Shown piece by piece: positions 8,312 to 16,838 of a stretch of DNA of 38,753 nt. This DNA is from Clostridiales bacterium (lineage in GTDB: Bacteria; Bacillota; Clostridia; Christensenellales; JAISNN01). Positions within the stretch are counted from its first letter, which is position 1; every line of letters starts with the position of its first letter. The translations under genes and the position numbers were made by a program. The notes beneath the pieces were generated by a model, which did not search any database, was not told the origin of the DNA, and worked only from the letters and a program-made list of their open reading frames with translations. The DNA lies in NCBI GenBank assembly GCA_031276195.1, contig JAISNN010000045.1:1-38753 (forward strand), in the 5' to 3' direction.

Positions 8312-11300
8312 ATGAAAAAAATAAAAAGGTTCGCGGCGTTGTGCGTCCTCATTATTTTGACGTCCGCCGTTTTGAGCGCGTGCGAATGGATGAATTTCGG
8401 CGGCGAAAAAAACTGTACCGTAGTTTTTTATAACGGCACGGGCAACGACGGGACATACCGCGAAACTAAGGTCAAAAAGGGCGGCGGGGTAATTCTCCCG
8501 AAAGATCCGCAAAGGCGCGGCTATACCTTTGACGGCTGGGTATACCATGCGGACGGCGCGCCTTTTTTGGGCGGAGCAATCGAATCTGATACCTTTTTGC
8601 GCGCAAAATGGACGAAAAATCAAGGCGAATCCGCGTGGGAATACGACATTAGACCGCCGCATAAGCCCGCGCTTCCCGTCGATCCGGCATTCGGAGAGAT
8701 AGGGGACATAATCGGCGGCGAACCCGAAAAATTCATAAGCGGCGTAAAAAAACTCTTAATCTCAGCATACGGAAATCTGACGGAAAATAACGCTTACGAC
8801 GAAAGCGGTTTCGCGCTGTTAGACGCGGCGTATAAGGACGGATTAAAGGAAATAGACGACGCGGCGCGCGAAACGTTCTCGGTCTTGTTCGAATATAACA
8901 GACTTTACGCGGCGTATACCGGAAAGGTCGATGAATACGTAAACGCGGTCGCCGCGGACGATGCGGAATTTGCGACGTATGAGGACGCTCTCGGCGCGGC
9001 GGAGGAAAATCTCGCGGCGTATGAGGCGGAACTTTATGTGCGGTACGGAGCGTTGACCGCGGCGTATAAAACGGCGCGGACGGAAACGGAAGCCGTCCCC
9101 GCGCTTTCGTATACAAACGGCTTGACGTTTGCAAGAACAAACGGCGGCTATGAAGTGAGCGTCGGAACGGCGGCGGATAAAAATATCGTAATCCCCGCGG
9201 TTTATAAAGGGCAAAAAGTAGTAAAAATCGCGGACGGCGGTTTTGCGGATAGAGGTAATATCGTTTCCGTCAAAATCCCGAACGGCATAGCGGTCATAGG
9301 GGATAGGGCGTTCATCTATTGCGGCGGCTTGACTTCAATCTCCGTACCCTCGGGAGTAACGGATATCGGAGAGGGCGCGTTCGCCGCTTGCGGCGGCTTG
9401 ACGGGCGTTAACGTTGACATAGCAAATAAAGAGTATATGTCCGCCGGCGGAGTATTATACGACAAAGAACAAACGGAAATAATCTGCTATCCCGCGGGAA
9501 AGACGGCCGATGGTTTTACAATTCCCGCGGGAGTAACGGCTATCGCGAAATATGCGTTCGCCGGTTGCGGCGGTTTGACGGCAATCGGCATACCGGAGGG
9601 GGTAACTTCTATCGGTAATTCCGCATTCTCTTCTTGCGGCGGTTTGATGACGATCGACATACCTAATGGAGTAACGAGTATCGGTAGTTCCGCGTTCTCT
9701 TTTTGCGGTAGTTTGACGACGATCGACATACCTAATGGAGTAACGAGTATCGGTAGTTCCGCCTTCCTTAATTGCGGTAGTTTGACAACAATCGCCATAC
9801 CCGAGGGAGTAACGACTATCGGTAGTTATGCGTTCGAGGGTTGCGGCAGTTTAAAAACGATCGTTATACCTAAGGGAGTAACGTCTATCGGGGACGGCGT
9901 GTTTTGGAATTGCCGCGCTTTGAAAACAATAGACCTGCCCGCGGGAGTAACGTCCGTCGGGGATCGCGCTTTTTATTCTTGCGGCGGCTTGACTTCGATC
10001 GAAATCCCGGACGGAGTAACGCATATCGGAGATTATGCTTTCAGCGATTGCAAAGACCTGACTTCGATTAAAATACCGGACGGAGTAACGCATATCGGAG
10101 ATTATGCTTTCAGCGGTTGCGGTAGTTTGACGACAATAGATATACCCGATGATGGAGTAACGTCTATCGGGAATTATGCGTTCAGCGGTTGCGGTAGTTT
10201 GACGACAATAGATATACCCGATGGAGTAACGTCTATCGGGAACGGCGCGTTCGAGGGTTGCGACCGCCTGGCTTCGATTAAAATACCGGACGGAGTAACC
10301 TCTATCGGGAACGGCGCGTTCGAGGGTTGCGACCGCTTGACTTCGATCGGTATGCCCGCGGAATTGACGTCCATCGGGGATCGCGCTTTTTATTCTTGCG
10401 ACGGCTTGACTTCGATTGAAATACCGGGCGGAGTAACGCATATCGGAGATCGGGCTTTCAGCCTTTGCAAAGGCTTGACTTCAATCAAAATTCCCGACGG
10501 AGTAACGTCTATCGGGGATCATACGTTTTATTTTTGCGAAGGCTTGACTTCGGTCGAAATTCCGACCGGGATAACTTATATCGGAGATAACGCGTTCGGA
10601 TGTTGTGTCCTTTTGACTTCAATCGAAATACCGGACGGAGTAACGTATATCGGAAAAAGCGCGTTCGAGAGTTGTGTCCTTTTGACTTCGGTCGATATAC
10701 CCGCGAAATTAACGTCTATCGAAAATCGGACGTTCGCCTTTTGCGAAAACTTAACGACCGTAAATATACCGGACGGAGTAACCTCTATCGGGAACGGTGC
10801 GTTCAGCGGTTGCGGCGGCTTGACTTCAATTGAAATACCGGACGGAGTAACGTCTATCGGGAATTATGCGTTCGGCGGTTGCGGCGGCTTGACTTCGATC
10901 AAAATACCGGACGGAGTAACATATATCGGGAATTTCGCGTTCAGCGGTTGCGGCGGCTTGACTTCAATTAAAATCCCGGACGGAGTAACCTCTATCGGGA
11001 ACGGTGAGTTCAGCGGTTGCGGCGGCTTGACTTCAATTGAAATACCGCACGGAGTAACATATATCGGGCACGGTGCGTTCGAGGGTTGCGGCGGCTTGAC
11101 TTCGATTAAAATCCCGGACGGAGTAACGTTTATCGGAGAAAGGGCGTTCGCCGGTTGCGGTAGTTTGACGACAATAGACATACCCGAGGGAGTAACGTCT
11201 ATCGGGAAGTATGCTTTCAACGGTTGCGGCGGCTTGACTTCGATTAAAATACCGGACGGAGTAACGTCTATCGGAGAAAGGGTGTTCGCCGGTTGCGTTA

Positions 11301-11839
11301 GTTTGACGACAATAGATATACCCGATGGAGTAACGTCTATCGGGTATGAGGCGTTCGGTGATTGCAATAGTTTGACGACAATAGACATACCAAAGGGAGT
11401 AACGTCTATCGGAGACGGCGCGTTTAGTTGCATTAATATAGAAAGTATTAACGTAGATATAAAAAACGAAGCGTATGTGTCCGTTGACGGGGTTTTATAT
11501 AACAAAGCGCAAACCAAACTATTATGCTATCCCGGGAAAAAGACGGAAAACATCTTTATAATTCCGAATACCGTAACGTCCGTCGAAGGGGTCGCTTTCT
11601 ATGCCTGCGACGCTTTGACGACCGTCGTCATTCCCAAAGAAGTAACCTTTATCGGCTTTTGCGCGTTCATATCAAGGTCTCAAAATTTGACGATCTACGC
11701 GGAGGCGGATTTTTTGCCGAGCGGGTGGGATTCGAGTTGGACGGCGAACAGCCGTGTCGCCGTGTATTGGTATTCGGAGGAAAATATGCACGGACACCGC
11801 TGGCACTACGTGGACGGGGTTCCGACGAAGTGGGATTAA
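8312..11839 (+). CDS. BspA-type leucine-rich-repeat surface lipoprotein
   Basis: 1175 residues. The signal peptide ends in a lipobox, LSAC, with the lipidated Cys at about residue 24. Residues about 34-100 form a Listeria/Bacteroides-type repeat (Flg_new; RRGYTFDGW and a final AKW). A helical linker follows (about 110-255), then roughly 35 BspA-type LRR_5 units of 23 residues (IPDGVTSIGNGAFSGCGGLT pattern), encoded by 69-bp DNA repeats from about 9200 to 11690. The tail is W-rich (HRWHYVDGVPTKWD). Such proteins sit on the cell surface and mediate adhesion or host/particle binding. One unit carries a 3-bp duplication (GATGAT near 10148, giving IPDDGVT), a mark of slippage. GGAGGCG upstream of ATG 8312 supports the start. 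Confidence 0.93.
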   Translation: MKKIKRFAALCVLIILTSAVLSACEWMNFGGEKNCTVVFYNGTGNDGTYRETKVKKGGGVILPKDPQRRGYTFDGWVYHADGAPFLGGAIESDTFLRAKWTKNQGESAWEYDIRPPHKPALPVDPAFGEIGDIIGGEPEKFISGVKKLLISAYGNLTENNAYDESGFALLDAAYKDGLKEIDDAARETFSVLFEYNRLYAAYTGKVDEYVNAVAADDAEFATYEDALGAAEENLAAYEAELYVRYGALTAAYKTARTETEAVPALSYTNGLTFARTNGGYEVSVGTAADKNIVIPAVYKGQKVVKIADGGFADRGNIVSVKIPNGIAVIGDRAFIYCGGLTSISVPSGVTDIGEGAFAACGGLTGVNVDIANKEYMSAGGVLYDKEQTEIICYPAGKTADGFTIPAGVTAIAKYAFAGCGGLTAIGIPEGVTSIGNSAFSSCGGLMTIDIPNGVTSIGSSAFSFCGSLTTIDIPNGVTSIGSSAFLNCGSLTTIAIPEGVTTIGSYAFEGCGSLKTIVIPKGVTSIGDGVFWNCRALKTIDLPAGVTSVGDRAFYSCGGLTSIEIPDGVTHIGDYAFSDCKDLTSIKIPDGVTHIGDYAFSGCGSLTTIDIPDDGVTSIGNYAFSGCGSLTTIDIPDGVTSIGNGAFEGCDRLASIKIPDGVTSIGNGAFEGCDRLTSIGMPAELTSIGDRAFYSCDGLTSIEIPGGVTHIGDRAFSLCKGLTSIKIPDGVTSIGDHTFYFCEGLTSVEIPTGITYIGDNAFGCCVLLTSIEIPDGVTYIGKSAFESCVLLTSVDIPAKLTSIENRTFAFCENLTTVNIPDGVTSIGNGAFSGCGGLTSIEIPDGVTSIGNYAFGGCGGLTSIKIPDGVTYIGNFAFSGCGGLTSIKIPDGVTSIGNGEFSGCGGLTSIEIPHGVTYIGHGAFEGCGGLTSIKIPDGVTFIGERAFAGCGSLTTIDIPEGVTSIGKYAFNGCGGLTSIKIPDGVTSIGERVFAGCVSLTTIDIPDGVTSIGYEAFGDCNSLTTIDIPKGVTSIGDGAFSCINIESINVDIKNEAYVSVDGVLYNKAQTKLLCYPGKKTENIFIIPNTVTSVEGVAFYACDALTTVVIPKEVTFIGFCAFISRSQNLTIYAEADFLPSGWDSSWTANSRVAVYWYSEENMHGHRWHYVDGVPTKWD

Positions 11840-11880
11840 GGCGCGTGGGTTGAAAAAAATTATTTGAATAAAAGAGAAAG

Positions 11881-11930
11881 AAATCCGCAAGGTTGCAAGG
11901 AAAAACGGCAAACTTGCGGATTTTATATTT
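11881..11930 (+). terminator. Intrinsic terminator after the BspA-like gene
   Basis: AAATCCGCAAGGTTGC (11881-11896) pairs with GCAAACTTGCGGATTT (11908-11923) with one mismatch, followed by a T-rich TATATTT. It lies about 40 bp after the stop and cleanly separates this gene from the nitrogenase-like locus. Confidence 0.7.
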
Positions 11931-12018
11931 CGGGGAGAATTGCGGTCGTTATAAAGCGCCGCATAACGACAGTGTAGAATAAAATAACGATTTTTTTTTA
12001 AATATAGTAAAAAATGTT

Positions 12019-12047
12019 TGACAATGGCGCGGAAATGCTTTATCATA
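12019..12047 (+). promoter_or_regulatory. Sigma-70-type promoter heading the nitrogenase-like locus
   Basis: TTGACA (12019-12024), 17-bp spacer, TATCAT (12042-12047). Expected start near 12054, leaving a leader of about 120 nt that contains a diverged duplicate of the nifB 5' end. No -24/-12 (sigma-54) motif was seen, in contrast to proteobacterial nif promoters. Confidence 0.7.
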
Positions 12048-12070
12048 TTAAATATATAAATTTAATATGT

Positions 12071-12157
12071 TTTAAAGGCGGCGGTTGCGGTGATACATAA
12101 TGATGCGAATAGGCAGCGTTCTTGTTTTTCTTGCGGTTGCGGAGATATATAAAGGTT
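12071..12157 (+). pseudogene. Duplicated, start-less 5' end of the nifB-like gene
   Basis: 87 bp that match the next 87 bp (12158-12244), from the pre-start AAAGGCGGCGG through about the first 20 codons of the nifB-like gene. In this copy the ATGGCG start region has become GCGGTG, and the frame ends at a TAA after a short Cys-rich peptide (CFSCGCGDI) that mirrors CFSGGCG of the real protein. It is most likely a decayed tandem duplication in the leader. A GTG-started 21-residue leader peptide is formally possible. Confidence 0.7.
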
Positions 12158-12173
12158 TTTAAAGGCGGCGGTT

Positions 12174-13037
12174 ATGGCGATACATAATGAAGTGAATAGA
12201 TTGCATCCTTGTTTTTCGGGCGGCTGCGGCGCTAAGGGTTCGCGCGGGCGTTTGCATTTGCCCGTCGCGGGGCGGTGCAACATAAAATGCCGTTTTTGCG
12301 AACGGGCTTTTAATCGCGATGAAAACAGACCCGGCGTCAGCGCGCGGATTTTGGAACCCGCCGACGCCGCCGCTATCGTCGGTCGGGCGTTGGAACTCTG
12401 CCCCGAAATAACGGTGGCGGGAATTGCCGGACCGGGGGACGCTTTGGCTTCGGATTCGGCGGTCAAGACTTTCGAGGCGATAGACGGTTTCGGGCTGATT
12501 AAGTGTATGAGTACGAACGGTCTACTCCTGCCCGAATACGCCGAACGGCTCGAAGCCGCTAAGGTAACCGCCTTGACGGTTACGGTAAACGCCGTCCGCG
12601 AGGATATTTTGGACGGCATAGTGTCGTCGGTTTCTTACGGCGGAAAGGTGTATTCGGGCGCGGAGGGCGCGAAAATTCTCATAAAAAACCAGATTGACGG
12701 TATACGCGCCGCCTCTCGTTTCGCGGTCGTCAAGGTCAATACGGTTTTGATTCCCGGCAAAAACGACGGGCATATAAAGGATATCGCGAGGGCGGCGGCG
12801 GAAGCGGGAGCGTCGATGATCAATATAATTCCGCTTATTCCCGCCGGGGAATTTAAAAATACGATTCCGCCCGATTGCGGTATGCTCCAAAAGGCGCGCG
12901 CCGATGCGGAAAACTTTTTGCCCGTTTTTCGTAACTGTATGCGCTGCCGGGCGGACGCTTGCGGCATACCCGGCGTCAGCGAGTTTTCGGACAAGTTGTA
13001 TGCGGACGGAGAATATGAAACTTTTTCGCACGGATAG
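12174..13037 (+). CDS. nifB: NifB-like radical SAM protein (nitrogenase cofactor biosynthesis)
   Basis: 287 residues. It has the NifB signatures: an N-terminal HPCFS, then LPVAGRCNIKCRFC with the radical-SAM CxxxCxxC cysteines, NRPGV, and a C-terminal CMRCRADACGIPG resembling the NifB CRADA motif. NifB fuses two [4Fe-4S] clusters and inserts carbide to make NifB-co, the precursor of FeMo-co-type and L-cluster cofactors. No NifX domain is fused; a separate NifX-like gene follows. The replacement of the usual HPCYSEEAHH context by HPCFSGGCGAKG adds a Cys near the cluster-binding region, which is unusual. The start at ATG 12174 has only a weak AAAGGCGG upstream. First gene of the nitrogenase-like locus. 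Confidence 0.85.
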   Translation: MAIHNEVNRLHPCFSGGCGAKGSRGRLHLPVAGRCNIKCRFCERAFNRDENRPGVSARILEPADAAAIVGRALELCPEITVAGIAGPGDALASDSAVKTFEAIDGFGLIKCMSTNGLLLPEYAERLEAAKVTALTVTVNAVREDILDGIVSSVSYGGKVYSGAEGAKILIKNQIDGIRAASRFAVVKVNTVLIPGKNDGHIKDIARAAAEAGASMINIIPLIPAGEFKNTIPPDCGMLQKARADAENFLPVFRNCMRCRADACGIPGVSEFSDKLYADGEYETFSHG

Positions 13038-13185
13038 AATGGGGGTATGACGGCGGTCGGCGGTCGGCGGTCAGTGGTCGGTGATCGGTTAAGGTGGTTA
13101 GAGGTTGATTTTGGCGGAATATCGGCGGTCGGTGAAAGTGGTTAGAGGTTGGTTTTAGTGATAATATGGTCTGTTTAGGAAAAAA
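13038..13185. other. G-rich degenerate repeat spacer
   Basis: The short gap between the nifB-like and nifX-like genes is filled by GGCGGTCGGCGGTCAGTGG-like degenerate repeats and a repeated GTGGTTAGAGGTTG. The same family occurs after other genes (4086-4140, 5190-5300, 35340-35420). No coding signal was seen. Confidence 0.6.
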
Positions 13186-13209
13186 ATGCGTAGAAAAGGA
13201 TTAGGAAGT

Positions 13210-13584
13210 ATGAAATATCGGGCGGCTTTGGCGACTCTTGACGGAGAGGAGATAGACGTGCATTTCGGGAGGTGCGGGAATTTTCTCGTCGCCGAGATAG
13301 ACGCGGACACGGGAGAGGCGGGTTTCATCGAAAGGAGAGAGGTCGCGCCCGTTTGCCCTTCGGGACACGACGACGAAGTTTTTTGCGGAGTTGCGGACGC
13401 GCTTTCGGATTGCCGTTTTGTGATCGCCGCCAGAGCGGGATTGTACGCCAAGCGGTATATGAAATCGAAAGGGTTGATCATTATAGAGGATCCGTCGGAA
13501 GTTTCGGACGCGCTGAAAAAACTCGCGGCGCATTTAAAATACGCGGAAAATATGCAAAAAGTAAGCGATGAAAACGGAGATTGA
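13210..13584 (+). CDS. NifX/NafY-type dinitrogenase cofactor-biosynthesis protein
   Basis: 124 residues. This is the small dinitrogenase iron-molybdenum cofactor (NifX/NafY/NifB C-terminal) fold: an early HFGRCGNFLV motif, a central stretch with Cys and His (APVCPSGHDDEVFCGVADAL), and CRFVIAARAGLYAKRYMKSKGL. Family members bind or carry NifB-co and related Fe-S cofactors. ATG 13210 is preferred because homologues begin MKYxxA and AAAGGA lies 9 nt upstream; ATG 13186 is a possible 8-residue-longer start. Its place after nifB and before nifH fits a cofactor carrier in a system without NifEN. Confidence 0.8.
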   Translation: MKYRAALATLDGEEIDVHFGRCGNFLVAEIDADTGEAGFIERREVAPVCPSGHDDEVFCGVADALSDCRFVIAARAGLYAKRYMKSKGLIIIEDPSEVSDALKKLAAHLKYAENMQKVSDENGD

Positions 13585-13612
13585 CATAATAAAAAAAACA
13601 ATCGAGAAAAGA

Positions 13613-13667
13613 TATACAAAAAATAACGAATAATCGGAAAAAAACACCGCGTAAAAGTAAAAAAATA
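13613..13667 (+). repeat. Direct repeat flanking the small-RNA locus, left copy
   Basis: About 55 bp beginning TATACAAAAAATAACGAATA and containing ACACCGCGTAAAAGTAAAAA. It is repeated with few changes at 13891-13943. The two copies bracket the minus-strand small RNA. Further partial ACACCG-TAAAAGTAAAAA units follow up to about 14030. Confidence 0.8.
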
Positions 13668-13706
13668 ACTTTTAAAAGCCGTATTAAAAAATAAAAAACA
13701 GTTCGG

Positions 13707-13747
13707 AAAAATAAAAATAGTCCCGGTCAATCTTGCGAAAGCCGGGA
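13707..13747 (-). terminator. Intrinsic terminator of the small RNA
   Basis: On the minus strand TCCCGG (13747-13742) pairs with CCGGGA (13726-13721), extendable by a G-U pair, and is followed by CTATTTTTATTTTT. It has the proper stem plus U-tract for the minus strand only. Confidence 0.7.
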
Positions 13748-13786
13748 TTCGAATTGCAGACCGCGCGTTTCCGCCGGTTGCGTTGT
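13707..13786 (-). ncRNA. Candidate small RNA, about 80 nt, with its own promoter and terminator
   Basis: The minus strand carries a consensus promoter (13793-13821), an expected start at an A (13786) and an intrinsic terminator ending near 13707. The predicted RNA has two hairpins. Hairpin 1 (13778 to 13760) is a 7-bp stem ACCGGCG/CGC-CGGU with one bulged G, closed by a GAAA tetraloop. Hairpin 2 is the terminator stem UCCCGG/CCGGGA with a nested CUU/AAG stem. There is no open reading frame of note. It lies between the nifX-like and nifH genes, on the opposite strand, flanked by direct repeats. It does not fold as a tRNA despite an AATTCGAATCC stretch. Expression is inferred, not shown. Confidence 0.6.
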
Positions 13787-13792
13787 GCTAAT

Positions 13793-13821
13793 ATTATATA
13801 CGATCCGATAGATAAAGTCAA
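13793..13821 (-). promoter_or_regulatory. Consensus promoter of the minus-strand small RNA
   Basis: On the minus strand TTGACT (13821-13816), 17-bp spacer, TATAAT (13798-13793). The match is as good as any promoter in the window. Confidence 0.7.
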
Positions 13822-13890
13822 TAACTTTTGCTAAAAAAATAATTTTTTTGCCGAAATAAACGCAATCGCTTGCCGTTGACATCAAAAATG

Positions 13891-13943
13891 TATACAAAAA
13901 ATAAAGAATAATCGAAAAAACACCGCATAAAAGTAAAAAAATA
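13891..13943 (+). repeat. Direct repeat flanking the small-RNA locus, right copy
   Basis: Second copy of the block at 13613-13667. Both copies are preceded by a TTGACAT (13581 and 13876), so it may be the duplicated leader of nifH. A TTGACA at 13876 has no convincing -10 at 17 bp, so a nifH promoter here is only possible. Confidence 0.75.
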
Positions 13944-14092
13944 ATCTGGAAAAGTAATACAAGAAATAAAAAACGGCAACAAAAACACCGCGTAAAAGTA
14001 AAAAGCGACTGAAAAAACACCGTATAGAAATAAAAAATAACCGAAATAAAATCGAAAAAACAATAAAAACATCATAAAAGGAATGCAAAAAA

Positions 14093-14953
14093 ATGGCGGA
14101 AAAGACAAAACAAATCGCAATCTACGGCAAGGGCGGCATCGGAAAATCGACTACGACGTCCAACCTCAGCGCGGCTCTGTCCAAACTTGGCTATAAGGTT
14201 ATGCAATTCGGCTGCGACCCGAAAAGCGATTCGACGAACACTCTGCGCGGAGGAAACTACATACCGACCGTTTTGGACACTATGCGCGAAAAAACTTCGG
14301 TCAACGCGGACGACGTTATATTCGAGGGCTTCAACGGCGTTTATTGCGTCGAGGCGGGCGGTCCCGCGCCGGGAGTGGGCTGCGCGGGGAGGGGGATTAT
14401 CACCGCCGTCGAACTGTTTCGCCGTCAGCGCGTTTTTGAGAGACTGGATCTCGACTATGTGTTGTATGACGTTTTGGGCGACGTGGTTTGCGGCGGTTTC
14501 GCGATGCCGATAAGGGAGGGCGTCGCCGAACACGTTTTTACGGTCAGTTCGGCGGACTTTATGTCGCTTTACGCGGCGAACAATCTCTTTAAGGGCATTC
14601 AAAAATATTCCAACACGGGCGGCGCGCTTTTGGGCGGCATCATAGCGAATTCCGTAAACGCCGCGTACGCAAAGAACATAATCGACGACTTCGCGGCGAA
14701 AACTAAGACGCGCGTTATGGACTATGTGCCGCGTTCGGTCGCGGTTACGCAGAGCGAACTTCAAGGGAAAACCGTCATAGAAGCGGCGGAAAACGGGGAG
14801 CAGGCGGCGGTATATTTTCGTTTGGCGGAAAAAATTGCCGCGCATACGACGTCGTACGCGCCCGAACCGCTCGAAGTTTCGGATTTGAGGAAGTGGGCGT
14901 CGGAATGGGCGGGCAAGTTGTTTGAAGCGGAAGGGCAAGGCGGCGTTTCGTAG
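14093..14953 (+). CDS. nifH: Nitrogenase reductase-like iron protein (NifH homologue)
   Basis: 286 residues. It has a Walker A GKGGIGKS (12-19), [11 protein letters not shown] (38-48), and the two cysteines that ligate the intersubunit [4Fe-4S] cluster: C97 in GVGCAGRG and C133 in [13 protein letters not shown]. Their spacing matches NifH. It is an ATP-dependent electron donor to a NifDK-type partner. Sequence departures such as [15 protein letters not shown] and [22 protein letters not shown] place it outside classical Mo-NifH. It looks like a group IV (nitrogenase-like) member, but phylogeny is needed. AAGGA at about 14080 supports the start. The stop codon begins a threefold 122-bp tandem array. 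Confidence 0.88.
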   Translation: MAEKTKQIAIYGKGGIGKSTTTSNLSAALSKLGYKVMQFGCDPKSDSTNTLRGGNYIPTVLDTMREKTSVNADDVIFEGFNGVYCVEAGGPAPGVGCAGRGIITAVELFRRQRVFERLDLDYVLYDVLGDVVCGGFAMPIREGVAEHVFTVSSADFMSLYAANNLFKGIQKYSNTGGALLGGIIANSVNAAYAKNIIDDFAAKTKTRVMDYVPRSVAVTQSELQGKTVIEAAENGEQAAVYFRLAEKIAAHTTSYAPEPLEVSDLRKWASEWAGKLFEAEGQGGVS

Positions 14954-15308
14954 ATTTTTAGTTTGTATGATATATTTTTTTGAGCGCGCGGCGGACGGTT
15001 TTTTATTCGTATGCGGCATTTCGGAAAGTGTGCCGAAGAGTGAATTGCGGGCCGTGAAAGACAAGCGTTTAATAGATTTTTAGTTTGTATGATATATTTT
15101 TTTGAGCGCGCGCGGCGGACGGTTTTTTATTCGTATGCGGCATTTCGGAAGGTGTGCCGGAGAGTGATTGCGGGCTGTGAAAGACAAGCGTTTCGTAGGT
15201 TTTTAGTTTGTATGATATATTTTTTTGAGCGCGCGGCGGACGGTTTTTTATTCGTATGCGGCATTTCGGAAAGTGTGCCGGAGAGTGATTGCGGGCTGTG
15301 AAAGAGGC
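14951..15308. repeat. 122-bp tandem repeat, 3 copies, anchored at the nifH stop codon
   Basis: Units start at 14951, 15073 and 15196 (periods 122 and 123 bp), each beginning with the TAG that in copy 1 is the nifH stop, then TTTTTAGTTTGTATGATATA. Each copy contains a short frame MIYFFERAADGFLFVCG that is disrupted differently in each, so coding is unlikely. Together with AT-rich sequence to 15407 it fills the gap before the permease. Confidence 0.92.
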
Positions 15309-15407
15309 GTTGAAACGGGATATTAAAACAAAAAAACTACATATAAAGGCAAGGGCGCGTAAGGCGTGATATTAAAACAAAAAAAGACATAAAAACGGGG
15401 ACGCAAT

Positions 15408-16571
15408 ATGACCGGAACGGAGAAAAAAACAAATTCAAAAAAAACTATGACCGTGTGGGAGGCGGCTTGCACCGTTACGGGTTTCGGCGTGGGCGGCGGG
15501 ATTATGGCTATGCCTATGCTGACCGAAAAGGTCGGACTTATAGCGGCGGCGGTTATAATGGCTGCGGCGATCGCGGCGAGTTACGTAATGCACATTTTCA
15601 TAGCCGATATCGCGATACGCGGACGCGGCAAGCAAATCAGCACCGTCGTTTCGGATACGCTTTTCGTCGGAAAAATTAAAAAGCCGTTGACGTTGGTATT
15701 GTTTTTTATCGTCGGCGTCGTGCTTTTGACCTCTATGGCGGCATACGTAACGGGCGGGGGAGAAATCATCGCGTCATATTTGAACCTGCCGCCCTTTTTG
15801 GGAAACTTGATTTTTTACGCCGCCGCCGCGGCGATCGTGCTTTTCGGTTTGAAATCCTTAGGGATAAGCGAGGGCATAGCCGTTACGGTCATCTTGGCGG
15901 TGGTCGCCGTCTTGACCGCGGCTTCTCTATTTCACTTGAAACCTCTCTCTTTGCATGCTGCGGGAGGATTTAAGGAATTGACCGGTTATTTCGGTATGGC
16001 GATGTTTTGTTTCACGGCGTTCTTTGCCGTACCGCAAGCGGTCGAGGGGCTGGAATGCGATGCTAAAAAGGTCAAAAAAGCGGTAACGATCGGATTCGTC
16101 AACATATTCGCGCTTATGGCGGCGGTTATTTTATCTTCGCTCGCCGTGTCGGACGAGGTAACCGAAATCGCTATGCTCGGCTGGGCTAAGAGTCTGGGCG
16201 GCTGGGCGGAGGCGACGGGAGCGGTGTTTATCGTTCTCGCGTTCGCGACGACTTATTGGTCGATTTCGTTCGCGCTGACAAATATGATCAAAGAGCAGTT
16301 TCCGCGCGTTCCTTTCCGCGCCGGCTGGCTGATCGCGACCTTGCCGTCGCTTTTGATTTCGCTCGGGAACAGTGCGGGATTTATAGAACTTATGGAGATA
16401 GCCGCGGGAGCGTCGGCGATAATTCTTGCGTTTTTGATAGTGCCGACGGCGCAAAAAGCGTCTAAGGATTCGCCGTCGCAAATTCTCGGGAAGTTGAATT
16501 CCGCGCCCGTACGCGTAATAATCATCGCGGCATACCTGCTTATGGCATTCGGAAATTTATACGCGGTTTAA
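15408..16571 (+). CDS. Amino-acid permease, aromatic-amino-acid/APC superfamily type
   Basis: 387 residues with about eleven hydrophobic helices. The N-terminal TVWEAACTVTGFGVGGGIMAMP has the unwound-helix Gly-rich motif typical of APC-superfamily (Trp/Tyr permease-like) transporters. FAVPQAVEGLECDAKKVKKA resembles their central loop after TM5/6. Such transporters move amino acids or amines with H+ or Na+. Its position between nifH and nifD suggests that its substrate may be tied to the nitrogenase-like enzyme, or that it removes a product; that is inference. Start at ATG 15408 with GGGGA 7-8 nt upstream. The 267-bp gap after it holds only AAAATAAAGAATT-type repeats. Confidence 0.8.
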   Translation: MTGTEKKTNSKKTMTVWEAACTVTGFGVGGGIMAMPMLTEKVGLIAAAVIMAAAIAASYVMHIFIADIAIRGRGKQISTVVSDTLFVGKIKKPLTLVLFFIVGVVLLTSMAAYVTGGGEIIASYLNLPPFLGNLIFYAAAAAIVLFGLKSLGISEGIAVTVILAVVAVLTAASLFHLKPLSLHAAGGFKELTGYFGMAMFCFTAFFAVPQAVEGLECDAKKVKKAVTIGFVNIFALMAAVILSSLAVSDEVTEIAMLGWAKSLGGWAEATGAVFIVLAFATTYWSISFALTNMIKEQFPRVPFRAGWLIATLPSLLISLGNSAGFIELMEIAAGASAIILAFLIVPTAQKASKDSPSQILGKLNSAPVRVIIIAAYLLMAFGNLYAV

Positions 16572-16838
16572 ACTCGGCGTAAAAATATAGCGGTTAAACT
16601 TTGAAGCGATACAAAAAAGCCGTAAAATAAAGAATTCATACCGCAAAATCGACGGAATAACGCGATAATTTTATAGCGTAAAATTGACCGCGGAACGCAA
16701 GAATTCCATAAAATAAAGAATTTACGACATAGAATTTGCGGAAAAAAATAAAGAATTCCGCAATGCAAAAAAAACGTAAAATAAAAAATTTTACGACATA
16801 AAACCGGATTCAAAAAAATCTTATAACGGAGAAAAAAT

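Noticed and set aside
9487-11517. Minus-strand proline/valine repeat frames within the BspA-like gene
   Set aside because: They are shadows of the 69-bp repeats; the plus strand has the signal peptide, lipobox and family domains.
13741-13770. tRNA-like 3' segment (AATTCGAATCCC on the minus strand)
   Set aside because: The nucleotides around the TTCGAAT do not form a T-arm, there is no D-arm or acceptor stem, and the segment is explained by the terminator hairpin of the small RNA.
15089-15301. 70-codon frame in the repeat after nifH
   Set aside because: It spans two copies of the 122-bp noncoding repeat, and the peptide reads differently in each copy because of indels.
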